Position numbers and translations under genes: made by a program. From Heterodera schachtii (Eukaryota > Nematoda > Chromadorea > Rhabditida > Heteroderidae), in contig SIJG01000018.1 in NCBI GenBank assembly GCA_023374025.1, forward strand, positions 1,147,947 through 1,211,946: DNA of 64,000 nt, in the 5' to 3' direction. Positions 1-12,188 of the stretch are shown here, one piece after another. The notes under the pieces were generated by a model that saw only the letters and a list, made by a program, of their open reading frames with translations, did no database searches and was not told the DNA's origin. Every line of letters begins with the position of its first letter. Within the stretch, counting starts at the first letter, position 1.

Positions 1-3000
1 TTGTCCAACAGTCTCTCCAAATTGTCCAAATGTTCGCTTAATTCCTCCGCGTCGGTGGCCGACTCGAAACTTTCCCTCAGTGCCATTTCCAATTGTTCAA
101 TGATTTGCTCTTTGGTCTTCGTCCACAATTCGGCCCTCCTTTGACGCTCAAAAGCACAGCACAAAAGCATTTCCTACAGAGAAAAGGGATAAAAAACATT
201 CATTCGAATCGCAAGGAATGGCACACTTCAATTTCGGCACCGATCGATTGCCATTGTCCGTCCAATTTGGCAATTCGCTGTTGCATTTGTTGCGCGACAT
301 TTTCGTTGTCGCCAGCCGATTTGGCCCAGTGAATGACTTCGCCAAGCGACTGAACGGCCTCATCTTTTGAGGCCAACTGAGCGAATAAAGCGTCTTTCAA
401 CTGCTAAAAAGCAATGACGGTCAAAAATCATTGCTAATAGTTGTTAATAAAACGACGGCTTGGTTCTTCCCATTATTAAGTCCCTCCCTCATCCTTTGCA
501 TTCTCTGCACCCACCGCCCCCTTTTCGTCTCCAAAAGTCCGAATGAGTGGTGATCAGAAGGGGCGGGTCATTTCATACCGAATAATGATTTTAATTAATT
601 AATAATATAACTATTTAATCTATTAATATATTTGCTGGCCCTAATATAATTTCGATTTATTATTTAATATTTCCCAAACAAATTATATAATACAGTGCCC
701 CAAAAAGTCTTGACTCAAACTATCTTATAGTTCATTTAAAAACTTGAAACATGCTTGCATAACTTTTGGTGCTGATCAAAAAAGTCTCTTACAACAACTT
801 GATCAGATCACTCCTTCCTAGTGACCGGGACACCCAAAATACACTGAAAATCGGGGAAATTTTCGAAATCCCTAGGGGGCTGGAAATTTTTTCTAGAGAA
901 AATGGACAAGCCCACTGGAAAGAGCACAGAATTTGCTACCGAATTGCTTTTGGAATGGTGGTTCTACGAATTGTATATAGAAAGTTATACTTGGTTGAAT
1001 AATTGATCACCATAAAAATGATCAATTTTTGATCAGTGCCATAACTTTTTGTAGAAGCATCCAAATTAAACAATCTTGATATCCTTTGATAGCTCTAAGT
1101 GTTCTCTATTTACCTGTAAAATTTCAAAAAATTTCATTGTGTTTCAAAAAAGTTGTGGCTTGTAATTTTCATAAATTTATTTGGTAAATTTTTTTTGATC
1201 ACAACTTCTTTGAAACTTAACGAAATTTTTTGAAATTTTAAAGGCAAATAATGGAACACTTTAGGCTATCAAATGGTACCAAGAATGTTTAATTTGGATG
1301 CTTCTTGAAAAAGTTACGGTGCCTTAAATTTGTCAAATTATTATATTGTCATGTCAATTTTTCGTGGTCTTGTAAACTGAAATAGAGCCAAATATATTTT
1401 TTATTATTATTAGCTTATTATTCAATTATAAATTTAAATAATAATTAATCATTAGAATAAATCTTCGGTACTGAAATGACCCGCCCCTTCTGATCACCAC
1501 TCATTCGGACTTTTTGCACTTCGCCCACATTCGGACTTTTTGCACTTCGACTCACCACGGTATTTCCATGCCGCTGTTCCCACCCCGTTTTCGTCTCGCT
1601 CTTTCCCTCCCCCGCCCCTCCACTCGTCCCCTGATCTTTTCCAATCCTCTCCCCCTTCCCTTTGTATCCCCTGCCGCTTGTCCCTGCCTTTAGCTTTTCC
1701 TCAGTGTCCCTGGGCGATGTCTCTTCCAAATGTCTTCTCATCCATTCCAATTCCCTCCTGAATTTGTCCCCCATCTCCTCCACTTTCACTGCTTTGTGTA
1801 TGGCCAACTTAATCCATTTGTTCAGTTTTAGGCCAATGTTTTCTGTTTGCCTGCGTTTTGTTTATGCTGTCCATGCAATGGTTGCGCTTTGTCTCCGCCG
1901 TTCTCAGCAATTTCTTTATCGGTTCGACCATTTCGGCGTCCGATTCGCTGGTCGATGCGTCTCTGAGCCTTTTTCTGAGTTCGTCGATCATTCTGTCAAA
2001 TTTTTCTTTGAATGGGCAAATTTTGCATTCGATCACTTGTCACAGTTTTCCAATTCCGTCGACAAACTGTCCAAATTCCCCGGCACACTTTGTTCGGTCA
2101 GCTTCAGCTGACTCTCTTTCTCCCTCAGCCATTTTTCCCATTCGTTGTCTCCTCTCTCTCTTTTCTCATCTTCTCTTTTGGCCAATTCCGCTTCTTCCAT
2201 GAGAAGCTTCTGCCTTAATTATCAAAGCCTTTGAAATAAAATCAAAAAAAAAAGCAAAACGATTGCCTTAATGACTCCGCTTCATTCAATGGCGGAGGCG
2301 AAATGTTTGAAGCGGCGGGGGCCCCGGGGAAATCGGACAATTCGTCGGGCGATGAGTCATCTTTTCTCAATTGAACGGTGGTGGTTGGCTGGCAAAAATG
2401 TGAATTTCAAAAGTGCATTCATTCATTCTTCAAATACCATCAATGATTATCCCCTCTCCCCCCCCCCCCCCGCCTTTAAGAATCGTTTATTAAACGAGTT
2501 CGAAGTGATTAGGTAATTTTAAAAAAGTTATAATTTAATAATACTGAAAAGTATTTTCGTTAATTTTTCTTCTTTATAACTTTGTAATATTTGGCCATTA
2601 TTGGAAAAAATTATGACCAAAAAATTTGCTTTAAGCGGAACTGACCGCTTCGTCTCCCCCCTCCCTCCCCCCCCCCCCCCTCCTCAGTGTTTGTTGTCTT
2701 TATCTCCCATCCCGCTTAGTGTTTGTTGTCTTTATCCCCCAATCCCCTTAGTGTTTGTTGTCTTTATCCCCCAATCCCCTTAGTGTTTGTTGCTTTATCC
2801 CCCATCCCCCTCAGTGTTTGTTGTGTTTTATCCCCCATCCCGATTAGTGTTTGTTGCTTTATCCCCCAATCCCCTTAGTGTTTGTTGCTTTATCCCCCAT
2901 CCCGCTTAGTGTTTGTTGTCTTTATCCCCCATCCCGCTTAGTGTTTGTTGCTTTATCCCCCATCCCCCTCAGTGTTTGTTGTCTTTATCCCCCAATCCCC

Positions 3001-6000
3001 TTAGTGTTTGTTGCTTTATCCCCCATCCCCCTCAGTGTTTGTTGTGTTTTATCCCCCATCCCGATTAGTGTTTGTTGCTTTATCCCCCATCCCCCTCAGT
3101 GTTTGTTGTCTTTATCCCCCAATCCCCTTAGTGTTTGTTGCTTTATCCCCCATCTCCCTCAGTGTTTGTTGTCTTTATCTCCCATCCCGCTTAGTGTTTG
3201 TTGTCTTTATCCCCCAATCCCCTTAGTGTTTGTTGCTTTATCCCCCATCCCGCTTAGTGTTTGTTGTCTTTATCCCCCATCCCGCTTAGTGTTTGTTGCT
3301 TTATCCCCCATCCCCCTCAGTGTTTGTTGTCTTTATCCCCCAATCCCCTTAGTGTTTGTTGCTTTATCCCCCATCCCCCTCAGTGTTTGTTGTCTTTATC
3401 CCCCATCCCGATTAGTGTTTGTTGCTTTATCCCCCATCCCGCTTAGTGTTTGTTGCTTTATCCCCCATCCCCCTCAGTGTTTGTTGTCTTTATCCCCCAA
3501 TCCCCTTAGTGTTTGTTGCTTTATCCCCCATCCCGCTTAGTGTTTGTTGTCTTTATCCCCCATCCCGCTTAGTGTTTGTTGCTTTATCCCCATCCCCCTC
3601 AGTGTTTGTTGTCTTTATCCCCCAATCCCCTTAGTGTTTGTTGCTTTATCCCCCATCCCCCTCAGTGTTTGTTGTGTTTTATCCCCCATCCCGATTAGTG
3701 TTTGTTGCTTTATCCCCCATCCCCCTCAGTGTTTGTTGTCTTTATCCCCCAATCCCCTTAGTGTTTGTTGCTTTATCCCCCATCCCCCTCAGTGTTTGTT
3801 GTGTTTTATCCCCCATCTCCCTCAGTGTTTGTTGTCTTTATCTCCCATCCCGCTTAGTGTTTGTTGTCTTTATCCCCCAATCCCCTTAGTGTTTGTTGCT
3901 TTATCCCCCATCCCGCTTAGTGTTTGTTGTCTTTATCCCCCATCCCGCTTAGTGTTTGTTGCTTTATCCCCCATCCCCCTCAGTGTTTGTTGTCTTTATC
4001 CCCCAATCCCCTTAGTGTTTGTTGCTTTATCCCCCATCCCCCTCAGTGTTTGTTGTCTTTATCCCCCATCCCGCTTAGTGTTTGTTGCTTTATCCCCCAT
4101 CCCCCTCAGTGTTTGTTGTGTTTTATCCCCCATCCCGCTTAGTGTTTGTTGTCTTTATCCCCCATCCCGATTAGTGTTTGTTGCTTTATCCCCCATCCCC
4201 CTTAGTGTTTGTTGCTTTATCCCCCATCCCCCTCAGTGTTTGTTGTGTTTTATCCCCCATCCCCCTCAGTGTTTGTTGTCTTTATCCCCCATCCCGATTA
4301 GTGTTTGTTGCTTTATCCCCCATCCCGCTTAGTGTTTGTTGCTTTATCCCCCATCCCCCTCAGTGTTTGTTGTGTTTTATCCCCCATCCCGCTTAGTGTT
4401 TGTTGTCTTTATCCCCCATCCCGCTTAGTGTTTGTTGCTTTATCCCCCATCCCCCTTAGTGTTTGTTGCTTTATCCCCCATCCCCCTCAGTGTTTGTTGC
4501 TTTATCCCCCATCCCCCTTAGTGTTTGTTGCTTTATCCCCCATCCCGCTTAGTGTTTGTTGCTTTATCACCCATTGTCCCCCCCCCCCTTTTTGATCTCT
4601 TCTTTTACCCTTATTCTGGTGGCACTTTGCCTTTCGCTCTGCTCGGCTTCTCGTCTCTCCTGGTCAATTCGGCCCAACAGTTCGACCATTTGTCCCTCCA
4701 ATGCTTCCAATTGGCTTTTCTCTTCCTCCGTTAATTTCGCCTGCCATTGTTTCGTTTTCCTTTTGTCCGCTTTTCCTCCCTTTGCCTTACCATTCGTTTT
4801 ATTTGGCTCATTTGGCTTTGCTGTTCGCTTAATTGTCGTGCGATTTGTGCGATTTTCCTCAGCTTTTCCCCTGGGGGGCATTGAGGGGGCAATTCGTCGA
4901 CGTATTTGGCGGACGCTCTGAGCCAATTGGACAATTGTTGGGCCATTTTGGCAACGCGGCCCTCCTTGTCCGTGCTTCCCTGCTGGTTGGCCTTCTTCTT
5001 TGGCAGCAACGGTTCCGGCTTGGCCATTGCGTTCAGCAATTGGCTAATTGTGGCCACAACTTTGGACCAGCGCGACCTGTCAAAGAATGAATGAATGGCA
5101 AACAGCAAATGTGTTGTTGTACATGAACATGTTGAACATTTCGTTGACCACGTGTAACTGTTTTGCGTTCAGATTCGCCCGGTTGTGCGTGTGTTCCAAC
5201 AGAATTTGCAGCCGCGTCACTTCCGGCTCCAACTCGCGCACTTCGTTCAGCTTTTGCTGGCACATCAACACCGTTTGTCGCATGTTCCCTTTGGCCGTGC
5301 CGCCGTTTCCGCTTGGCTCCGTTTTCGCCGCCCATTCCACCAAAGGTCCGATCTTCTGGTCCAATGTGCTCACTTTGCCCACAAAAGTCATCACCGCCTG
5401 TTCGGCATCTCTTGGCGTTGTGTCCGTTGCTGTTCCAATTTTCTGCTGTTGCTCCTCTTCCTCCGTGTACTGCTCCGTCCCCTCCCTTCCGCTCGTCCCC
5501 TGCGTTTCTTCGCCAATTTCGCCTTTCTCTTCCGCCGGCGTTCTTCCGCTTGACTGCTGCTCTTCTTCCGGCACTTGCATTAGCGACTGTTCGGTCGATT
5601 GCTGCATTTGTTTGCGCTTTTTCTGCTGAGGGGTCGCAGGTTCCGGGCTTTCGTCCACCGAAATGATCGTTTGCAATCGTTCTCGCCTTTTGGCTCCCTT
5701 TTCTCCTCCGTTTTCCGTTTCGTCCTCCGTTGTGCCCAATTTCACTTTCCCCGACCGAAGTAACTTAATTTTGATATTTCTTTCATAAATTGTTGTGACT
5801 TTGTTTCGTTTTTCTCACTGCTTCTGAATGTTCTTCCAATTCGGCGACAATTTTGTCCCATTTCTGTGACACTTTGTCCAATTGTTGTCGCACTTTAAAC
5901 GACGCTTCCGCGTTTCCGCCTTTCTCAAATTTGGCAGCCAATTCTGTGCTAAATTGTGAGAGACGAACGAATGCCTCGTGTTGTGTGTCCAATGCCTTAA

Positions 6001-9000
6001 CATTTTCGTATTTACCGAGCCGATGATTTCTGTAGGACACAAGCGGGTAATTAATTGTATACTAAATTTGCATTTTTCTGTTTGTCTCTAATTATCTTTG
6101 TCCACTTTTCTGATGTATGTCTACTTTTTCGGGAGCCGCCCCCCCCCGGGGGGGGGGGGGGGGGAGGGGGGGGGAATGTGAGGAAGTCCGGCAAAGTGAG
6201 GTGCCTAATGGGGGGGGGGGGGGGGGGGAGAAGCGCTTACAATTTGCCCCTTGCCCACCTCCGATTCCATTACCTTTTCTGTCTCCTTTAATTTGTCCAA
6301 TTGTCCCTGCACTTCGTCCCCTTCTTTCAATTGGTTCGATGGTCTCAGTTTTTGCAACTTTTCGCTCTGTTTGTCCACCCAATTTGTCATTTCTTCGCTG
6401 CTTTGTCCGTACTGTTCCAAAAGTGTGTCAATTCCTTCCAACACTTTTTCCCGCTTTTCCATCCATTCGTTTAAATTTTCCCATCTTTTGGTCACCTAAA
6501 TTATCTTCTTTTTTCCTTCAATTGGCATAATTAATTAATTAATTAATTACTTGTTTGACAAATGTTTCCAATTGTAAAATGTCCGTTTCGTCACTTTTTC
6601 CCTCTCCATTCCCTTTTCCCCCCTTCGTTTCTGTCATTTGCTGTGTGCCTTGGTCCACCACAGCCACAAAAGTGGACAGTTTCCCGATGGCGTGCTGTTT
6701 GTCCGCCATGTCCCGCTTCAACTTGCTGAATTCCTTCTGCTGTTCTCTGCACTGTTCCACACCTTCGTCCACTTTCTCCTGCTCTCTCATTAGCTTAATT
6801 ATTGGCTATAATTGCTTTGCCTGTCAACTTCATTTGTTCGCATTTATTACCTTTTCGGCTTGGTCAGTCCATGCCGAAATCTCCTTCAGATGTCTTCGTT
6901 GAATGCCGTCGATTTGGTTCTGCAGTGCCGTTTGTCTTCTCATTGCCATCTCTCTGATTCGCTCCCATCGGCCACTGACCGCCTCCAATTGAGAGAAAAT
7001 TGAAGCGGCTTTTTCTCCCTCTAAGCGTTGGCTCAGCTGATGGCCTCTGAAAACGAACGGCGTGCACATACACTTTTTATCTCGAAATGACCGCTGTGAT
7101 AATTGCTCAATTATGGTTAATTACCGGTGCAAAACGCGGCCCACACTTTCTTGGCTTTGGGCCAACGACTGCATGTACTGCTCGTGCTCGCGGAACTTTT
7201 CCTTGGCCATCTCCAAATTGGTGATGCTTTCGTCCATTTCGGCCGTCTTCTTCATCGTGTCCAATTCCTGCTCTGCTTCTTCAATTTTGACAAGAGTTCA
7301 GTGAACGGCGAATGAAAGGTGCAATTAATTAACCGACCGTTCAGCCAATTCAGCACTTGCTGCAGACATTTCCCATATTCCTGCACCAACTCATCCGGAT
7401 TTCGTAGTTTTCTGCTCCGCGACCGGCTCGAACTGGATGATTTTCGAGAACGAAATCCCTCGAAAGAAGCATCGGCGGTGGTCGAATGTTGGGACGGAAG
7501 GGAGGGGAGGGGAGGGACCACCGAAGCCTCGTAAGAGGGCAGGGAAAGGTGAGGAACAGCACCAGCAGCAAATGATGGAGTAGGAGCATAAACAGCAGTG
7601 GGCGGAAGGGGTGGCGGTGGACCCATCGACTGATCGGCACTGGTCGGAGTCGCCATTGATCGTTGCTGTTGTTCCATCGACTGTTTTTGTAGCTGATCGA
7701 CCAATGACTGTCCCGTCATTTGACTCGGAAAGGCTTTTGCCTGCTGTTGCTGCAGTTCGGAGGTAATTTGCTGCACTGCTTGAGAAGTATTGGCTGCATT
7801 TTGAGGCAAAAAGAATGGCTGAACAATTTGAGCAGCTGTGTCTCGCTGAATTTGTTGCAATTGGTCAAATTGTTGGGACTGCTGCTGCAGCTGCACCTGC
7901 TGATGGTAAATGATGGCTTGTTGTTGTTGATGAGTGAGCAGTTCATTTTGACTGTGTGTTTGCTGGGCCAGTGGGGAAATGACCGTTGTGGGGGCACTGA
8001 TTGGAACGACGGCCTTGGGGCATTGGGACATCGCCGGAGGGGTCAGCAAAGTGTTGGGCTAATTAAGTGGAATTGATTGGGTTTGGATTGAAGAAGCTCC
8101 AGGCAAAAAAAAAAGAACAAATCAATCACAACATTGAAAAACACTTACGATTGTGCCCACTGAAATTGTCGGTATTTGAGTCGCTGGTGAAACCGGCACT
8201 TGCGCAGGCGGACTTTGCTGTGGCGGGTGAACGATTGTCGGCACGGACTGCGGCACTGAACAGAACTGATCAACTGCTGTATGTATTGTTTGATCACTTT
8301 GCTGTATGGAATGTGAAGACTGTTGCACTAGCGAAGGTCGTCCGGTGGACGGAACGGTCGCGTGGGGTGACTGATCGGCCGGTGCATGTGCTGAAATGGT
8401 CGACCTTCTCCTGCTGAGTGGCGTCGGTTGCTGCGGCGTGCCCGTCTTCTCACACATGCCCAGGTAAAGCTGAGGACGCGGGAAACGAATACTCGGCCCA
8501 ATTTTGCTTCATCCGACAAACCATCATCAAATAACACGCGACGCTTTTCATGTCCAAATGTTCGCTGTAAAACTCCTTCGGTTGGATCAGTCGCGGCACC
8601 CGAAAATGCCGTCTTGCCAAACTGAGTGCATTTTCGATTCGGTCTTCGCCCCTCAGTTCGCTGATTTCGCGAAGGTCGATCAGTGACTCGTCAAAGGACT
8701 TGATCAGAATGTTTATGGCCATTCCGTCTCGGAAGGACGAGGTGAAGTCGTTGATGAGCACGTCAGGACAAGAAGCAGTCGCCTCAAGGCACCTTCGCAG
8801 AAATTAAAATAAAATGTGGTTTTTGGCTCCCTAATATTTTAATTTGTTTTTTCTTAAATGCTTTTGCTTACCATTCTTTCAATGCCTCCGTCAGTTTTCG
8901 TTCGTTGGACGGAGAAGGTGCAAATTTTGCCCAGTAAATTTGGATTAGTCTCCAGCACATCCCCAGAAGGGTCTTTTGCTGTCCCGAGAGCAACTCATTG

Positions 9001-9325
9001 ACTGAGATTTGTAACAGTTTGTCGTCCGATTCATCGGGAACCATCGCGTGAAAAATGGCATCGATGGCATCCGTTTCGCTTTTCCCGGCGATTGCCTTAG
9101 GGAAAAGCGAATTATGCCGGTATTTTTTGAAAGGGAAAAATATTACGACAGGGACACCCAAAATAAGTTGGGAAAATTTGGACAGAAAGCGGACATCGGT
9201 CAGATCACTGAATGAAAGCCAAACAAATTTGGGCCTTGCAAATGCATTTGCTACCGTAACTCCTGTACCGTAACGTCGTCGTCGATTATCGAATTGGCCC
9301 AGCGGACAAAAACGGCCTCTTGGAT
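1..9325 (-). CDS. dys-1: Dystrophin, N-terminal part (gene continues past the left edge)
   Basis: Links cortical actin to the membrane glycoprotein complex in muscle. I read 18 exons in one frame, about 1,570 codons: 9325-9255, 9207-8872, 8792-8522, 8469-8149, 8058-7338, 7278-7125, 7046-6851, 6793-6551, 6495-6248, 6029-5819, 5763-5123, 5076-4791, 4740-4609, 2209-2037, 1992-1851, 1807-1556, 400-227, 146-1. The first two carry CH1 (FVRWAN, then LLGMCWRLIQIYW); 8792-8522 carries CH2 (DFTSSFRDGMAINIL). A Q/P-rich stretch follows. Spectrin repeats start near 7400 (VLNWLN, HEQYMQSL) and track human dystrophin repeats, including KLSTFVAVVD and the segment around NEMFNMF. Introns after 1851 and 6248 use GC donors. 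The initiator exon upstream of 9325 was not found. The distal repeats, WW, EF-hand and ZZ regions lie outside the window. Family call is secure; single junctions are less so. Confidence 0.9.
536..1512. mobile_element. Fold-back element with terminal inverted repeats, probable non-autonomous DNA transposon
   Basis: About 45 bp at 538-583 (AGTCCGAATGAGTGGTGATC and onward) recurs inverted at about 1470-1512 with one or two changes. Inside, roughly 1038-1165 and 1190-1325 form a second, longer imperfect inverted repeat around 1178 that shares the segment AAGCATCCAAATTAAAC. No transposase frame is visible. It lies in the dystrophin intron between exons 1807-1556 and 400-227. I could not define a target-site duplication. 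Confidence 0.6.
1503..1549. repeat. Two direct copies of a 21-bp motif at the end of the fold-back element
   Basis: ATTCGGACTTTTTGCACTTC occurs at 1503 and again at 1529 (period 26). The first copy overlaps the outer inverted repeat, so the end of the element has been locally duplicated. It lies within the dystrophin intron, just 3' of the donor at 1555. Confidence 0.8.
2685..4572. repeat. Minisatellite array of 31-33 bp units in a dystrophin intron
   Basis: About 60 tandem units of the form GTTTGTTG(T)C then TTTATCCCCCATCCC, ending in TTAGT or TCAGT. Unit length changes by the number of bases after GTTTGTTG. Four spacer variants recur (CATCCCGCTTA, CATCCCGATTA, CATCCCCCTCA, CAATCCCCTTA), and blocks of several units repeat in the same order. 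That suggests higher-order amplification. The array fills most of the intron between exons 4740-4609 and 2209-2037. Long plus-strand open frames across it are by-products of the repeat and are not genes. Confidence 0.95.
6137..6230. repeat. Poly(G)/poly(C) runs in a dystrophin intron
   Basis: Two long plus-strand G runs, each interrupted once or twice, follow a short C run. They lie in the intron between dystrophin exons 6495-6248 and 6029-5819. Similar G or C runs of ten or more recur across the window. Confidence 0.9.
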
Positions 9326-12188
9326 CTGAAAAATGATCAAATGATCAATCAATAGTGATTAGATTAGCCTCGTATTTCTCTTCTCTGTCTGGCTTCCGTT
9401 CCTTTCGTTGTTCCTTTGGGGGAGTGCCTTAAAAAGCCAAAAATTTCTTCCCTTTCATTGCATAAAAAAACCTTTTGTCCCACCACCCGAAAAAAGCATT
9501 TGGTCAAAAGTACACTTCAATAAAACCAATGAACAATATGAAAAAGCAAACAAGTTTAACTTAATAAATAGTTCCTCTTCTATAAAAAAAGGCATTTTTT
9601 AAATTAAAACATAAAAATAATAATGGAAAAGGGGGCAAAAGCCGATTAAAGCATTTGAAGGAGCGACGGGGAAAGTGCGAAAAGCGTCGCAATAACGGAT
9701 CAGCTGAAACAAACAAAGTTCAAATTGATCGGCGGAGACGAATTGGAAGAAAAAGCTGATTGACATCGATCGGGGAAGAAGGGCATAAGACAAGAGATTT
9801 GTGGGGCGAAAGGGCGAAAAATGCACTCACTCAGAGGGGGGGGGGGGGGGGGGATGGGATAGGAAGGGATGGGATGGGATAGGATGTGGATACTCGGGTT
9901 CGGTTGGGTTTTTCATTCCGGCGGGGGAGGGGTAAAGCCAATTGAGTGAAAGACGGACGCGGCGGCAATTGGCGTCAAAAAAAAGTCGGTCGGTAGCGAA
10001 AGGGGGACGATTTACTGCAAGTGGGCGATCAGTTTATTTATTATCTGATCACTTTGCATGGAAGAGACATTGATCAGTGTTTGGTGATCGGAAAGGAAGA
10101 GGAGACGAGACGAAAGAGATTTGAGAATGAAAGAATGGAAAAAGAGGGGGGAGGGAAAGAAAGAGGAGAGGGAAAAAAAAGATGGAAAGGAGAGGAAAAG
10201 CGGAGAAAAAATGGAGGGAATGGGTGAGAGGACAAAGAAAAAAAAGGAGGAAAAGCAGTGAAAATGAATGGGGGGGGGAGGTTGAAATTGCGGCCACAAA
10301 AGACCCCTAGGGATTTTACAGGTGCAAACCGAAGGTCAGCAGAATTGGTGACCGATGAAAGAATGGTACGGATGGGCCAAAAGAATTAACATTTGAAAAA
10401 TAAACTATCTTTTCTGCAACAATATTATAAATTTTGTTGTAATTGGCGACGCCGTGCCGAACTTCATTGTGCCGGAGAGGGAAAAGGGGAGAGGGGATGA
10501 TAAGGGTGCTGGGACTTTTTTAAATTTTGATAATAATTCGGATTATTTTTAAGAGTTTGACAAAGTGTTAGCTCCGAGAGAGTCTCCCATGGCCTCTGCT
10601 GGTGAGACGATTGTTTTCACCCAAAAAGTGCCCCGACTGAGCTACCGGGGCACATTAGCCATCTCACCTAAATTGTAAGATAATTTTACGGCTTTTTAAT
10701 TCCAGCCAAAGTTTCTTCCTTATACTTTGCTCAAAAGATTTTTTTTACATTCTTGTTATGATGATGGATGGCACTTGGCAAAAGCGAAGAATATAAACGG
10801 CACTTGACGATGGGGCGGGCACTGTCCCGCAGCTGCTGATCGGCTTTTCCTGTTCGATTACCCCTCAAATGCCAAATAAAAATGAAAATTAACCAATTTA
10901 ACAAAGTCTGTTTAACATTCGCAAGCTGTGACATGACTCTAATAGCATAAAAAGACCAAAACAGTTTCATAATTATAATCTCTTCCTTTTTGATAAATTC
11001 ATAATTTTTACTTTTCTGCTGTTTTTTCATTCTTTCGGTCTTTTTTTGTCTTTCCTTTTCTCCTAATCAATTAACGTTTGCTCATCCTTCGGTTCCAAGC
11101 CAAATAATGGCCAAAAACCGGTCGCTAATTGAACGACGATTATGCAATTGGAGAGGGGGGGGGGGGGGAATCCGACGACGCCACTTCACCCAATTCCATC
11201 CCTCGAGTCCGTCCCGTCCCACCCATCCCATCCCTTCCAATCCACGACCATAAAATCCCTTCGTCCGTTCATCCAATTCAGTCCCTTCTTCCCATCTCAT
11301 CCCTTCCCATCCACGACCATAAATCGCATCCATTCCCTTCCGTCTCTCTCCATTTCCTTTCCTTTCCTCACTCTCTTTTCCCAATCCGCCGTTTCTTCTC
11401 TCTCTTTCCTGGCTCAATACAAAACATTGTTTGAAATTTAAGACCGCTCAAGTGGAGAACGAGTCCTCCCTTCTCGGTGGACAGAAAGGGCCTCTTTCAT
11501 TCTTCCGAAAATGGATGATGAATTACGGATGGCTGAATGAATGGCTGTTGAGAGAGAGGAGACTCATCGTAAAAGAGGGAGGAGGGAAGAGAAGGGGGAA
11601 GGGAGGGGAGGGGAGAGGGCGGGGGAGGGGGAGGGGGATGACAAAAGAGAGAGAGAGGGGGGGGGGGGGGGGAAGGGAGGGGGCAGAGAGACGGAAAGGG
11701 ATGGAAAAAGACCAAACTGACAGATGGAAGTCGATCCAATCAAAAGCACAATAATAATATTGTTTGTACAAATGCACGTTCAATTTTGGTGACTGCTCGT
11801 CTTCCTCTTCCTCCCTCATTTTCGTTTTCTCCTTCCTCTTCCGTTTCCTTTTCCTCTTCCGTTTCTTTTTCCTTTTATTCTTCCTTTTCCTCTTCCTCTT
11901 CCTCTTCCGCATTTCCTTTTCCTATTCCACTTTAACTTCCTTTTCCTCTTCCGTTCGTTTTTCCTTTTACTCTTCCTTTTCATCTTCTTCCTCCATCTAT
12001 TCTTTTTTGGCCTGTTTCTTCCTCTTCGTCATTTTCCTGCTTCTGTTTACCCTCCCCCCCCCCCCTCCCCTCCCTTAGCAAACGAAACGACGCTCGCCCC
12101 CCCCCCCCCTCCATTAATTAATTCTTCGAGAAATGTGAGTGTGGTCGAGAGCAGCACAGTCAGTCCGCTTGTTATTCATCGGCACATT
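9326..12188. other. Divergent intergenic region between dystrophin and the supervillin-like gene
   Basis: About 2.9 kb that should hold the 5' ends of both outward-facing genes, including the missing dystrophin initiator exon. It contains G runs near 9838, 11155 and 11659, a purine-rich plus-strand tract at about 10080-10280, and a CT-rich plus-strand tract at about 11790-12040 with recurring TTCCTCTTCCG. I see no convincing coding exon; the open frames are low-complexity. Confidence 0.6.
10587..10653 (-). other. tRNA-like or SINE-like fragment with hairpin
   Basis: On the minus strand the sequence TAGCTCAGTCGG matches the internal A box of tRNA genes and sits in GTGCCCCGGTAGCTCAGT. The segment 10628-10653 pairs with itself (GTGCCCCG against CGGGGCAC, ten-base loop). 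I see no B box, no T arm and no matching 3' acceptor strand, so it is not a complete tRNA. A degenerate tRNA or tRNA-derived repeat is possible. Confidence 0.3.

Noticed and set aside
766..1002. Possible transposase fragment inside the fold-back element
   Set aside because: The 78-codon frame shows no DDE, HTH or other recognisable motif.
2685..4572. CRISPR-like repeat array
   Set aside because: Units are contiguous with only small variants between them, there are no unique spacers and no cas genes, and the context is eukaryotic.
2851..4595. Long plus-strand open frames (up to 262 codons) with repeats of LSVCC and VFVALSP
   Set aside because: They are produced by the 31-33 bp minisatellite, exist in several frames and lie antisense in a dystrophin intron.
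8281..8537. Reading dystrophin CH2 straight through 8522 (VCRMKQNWAEY)
   Set aside because: This extends past the CH2 fold and hits a stop. The 52-nt intron 8521-8470 gives YLMMLYLGM, which fits CH2 and keeps frame.
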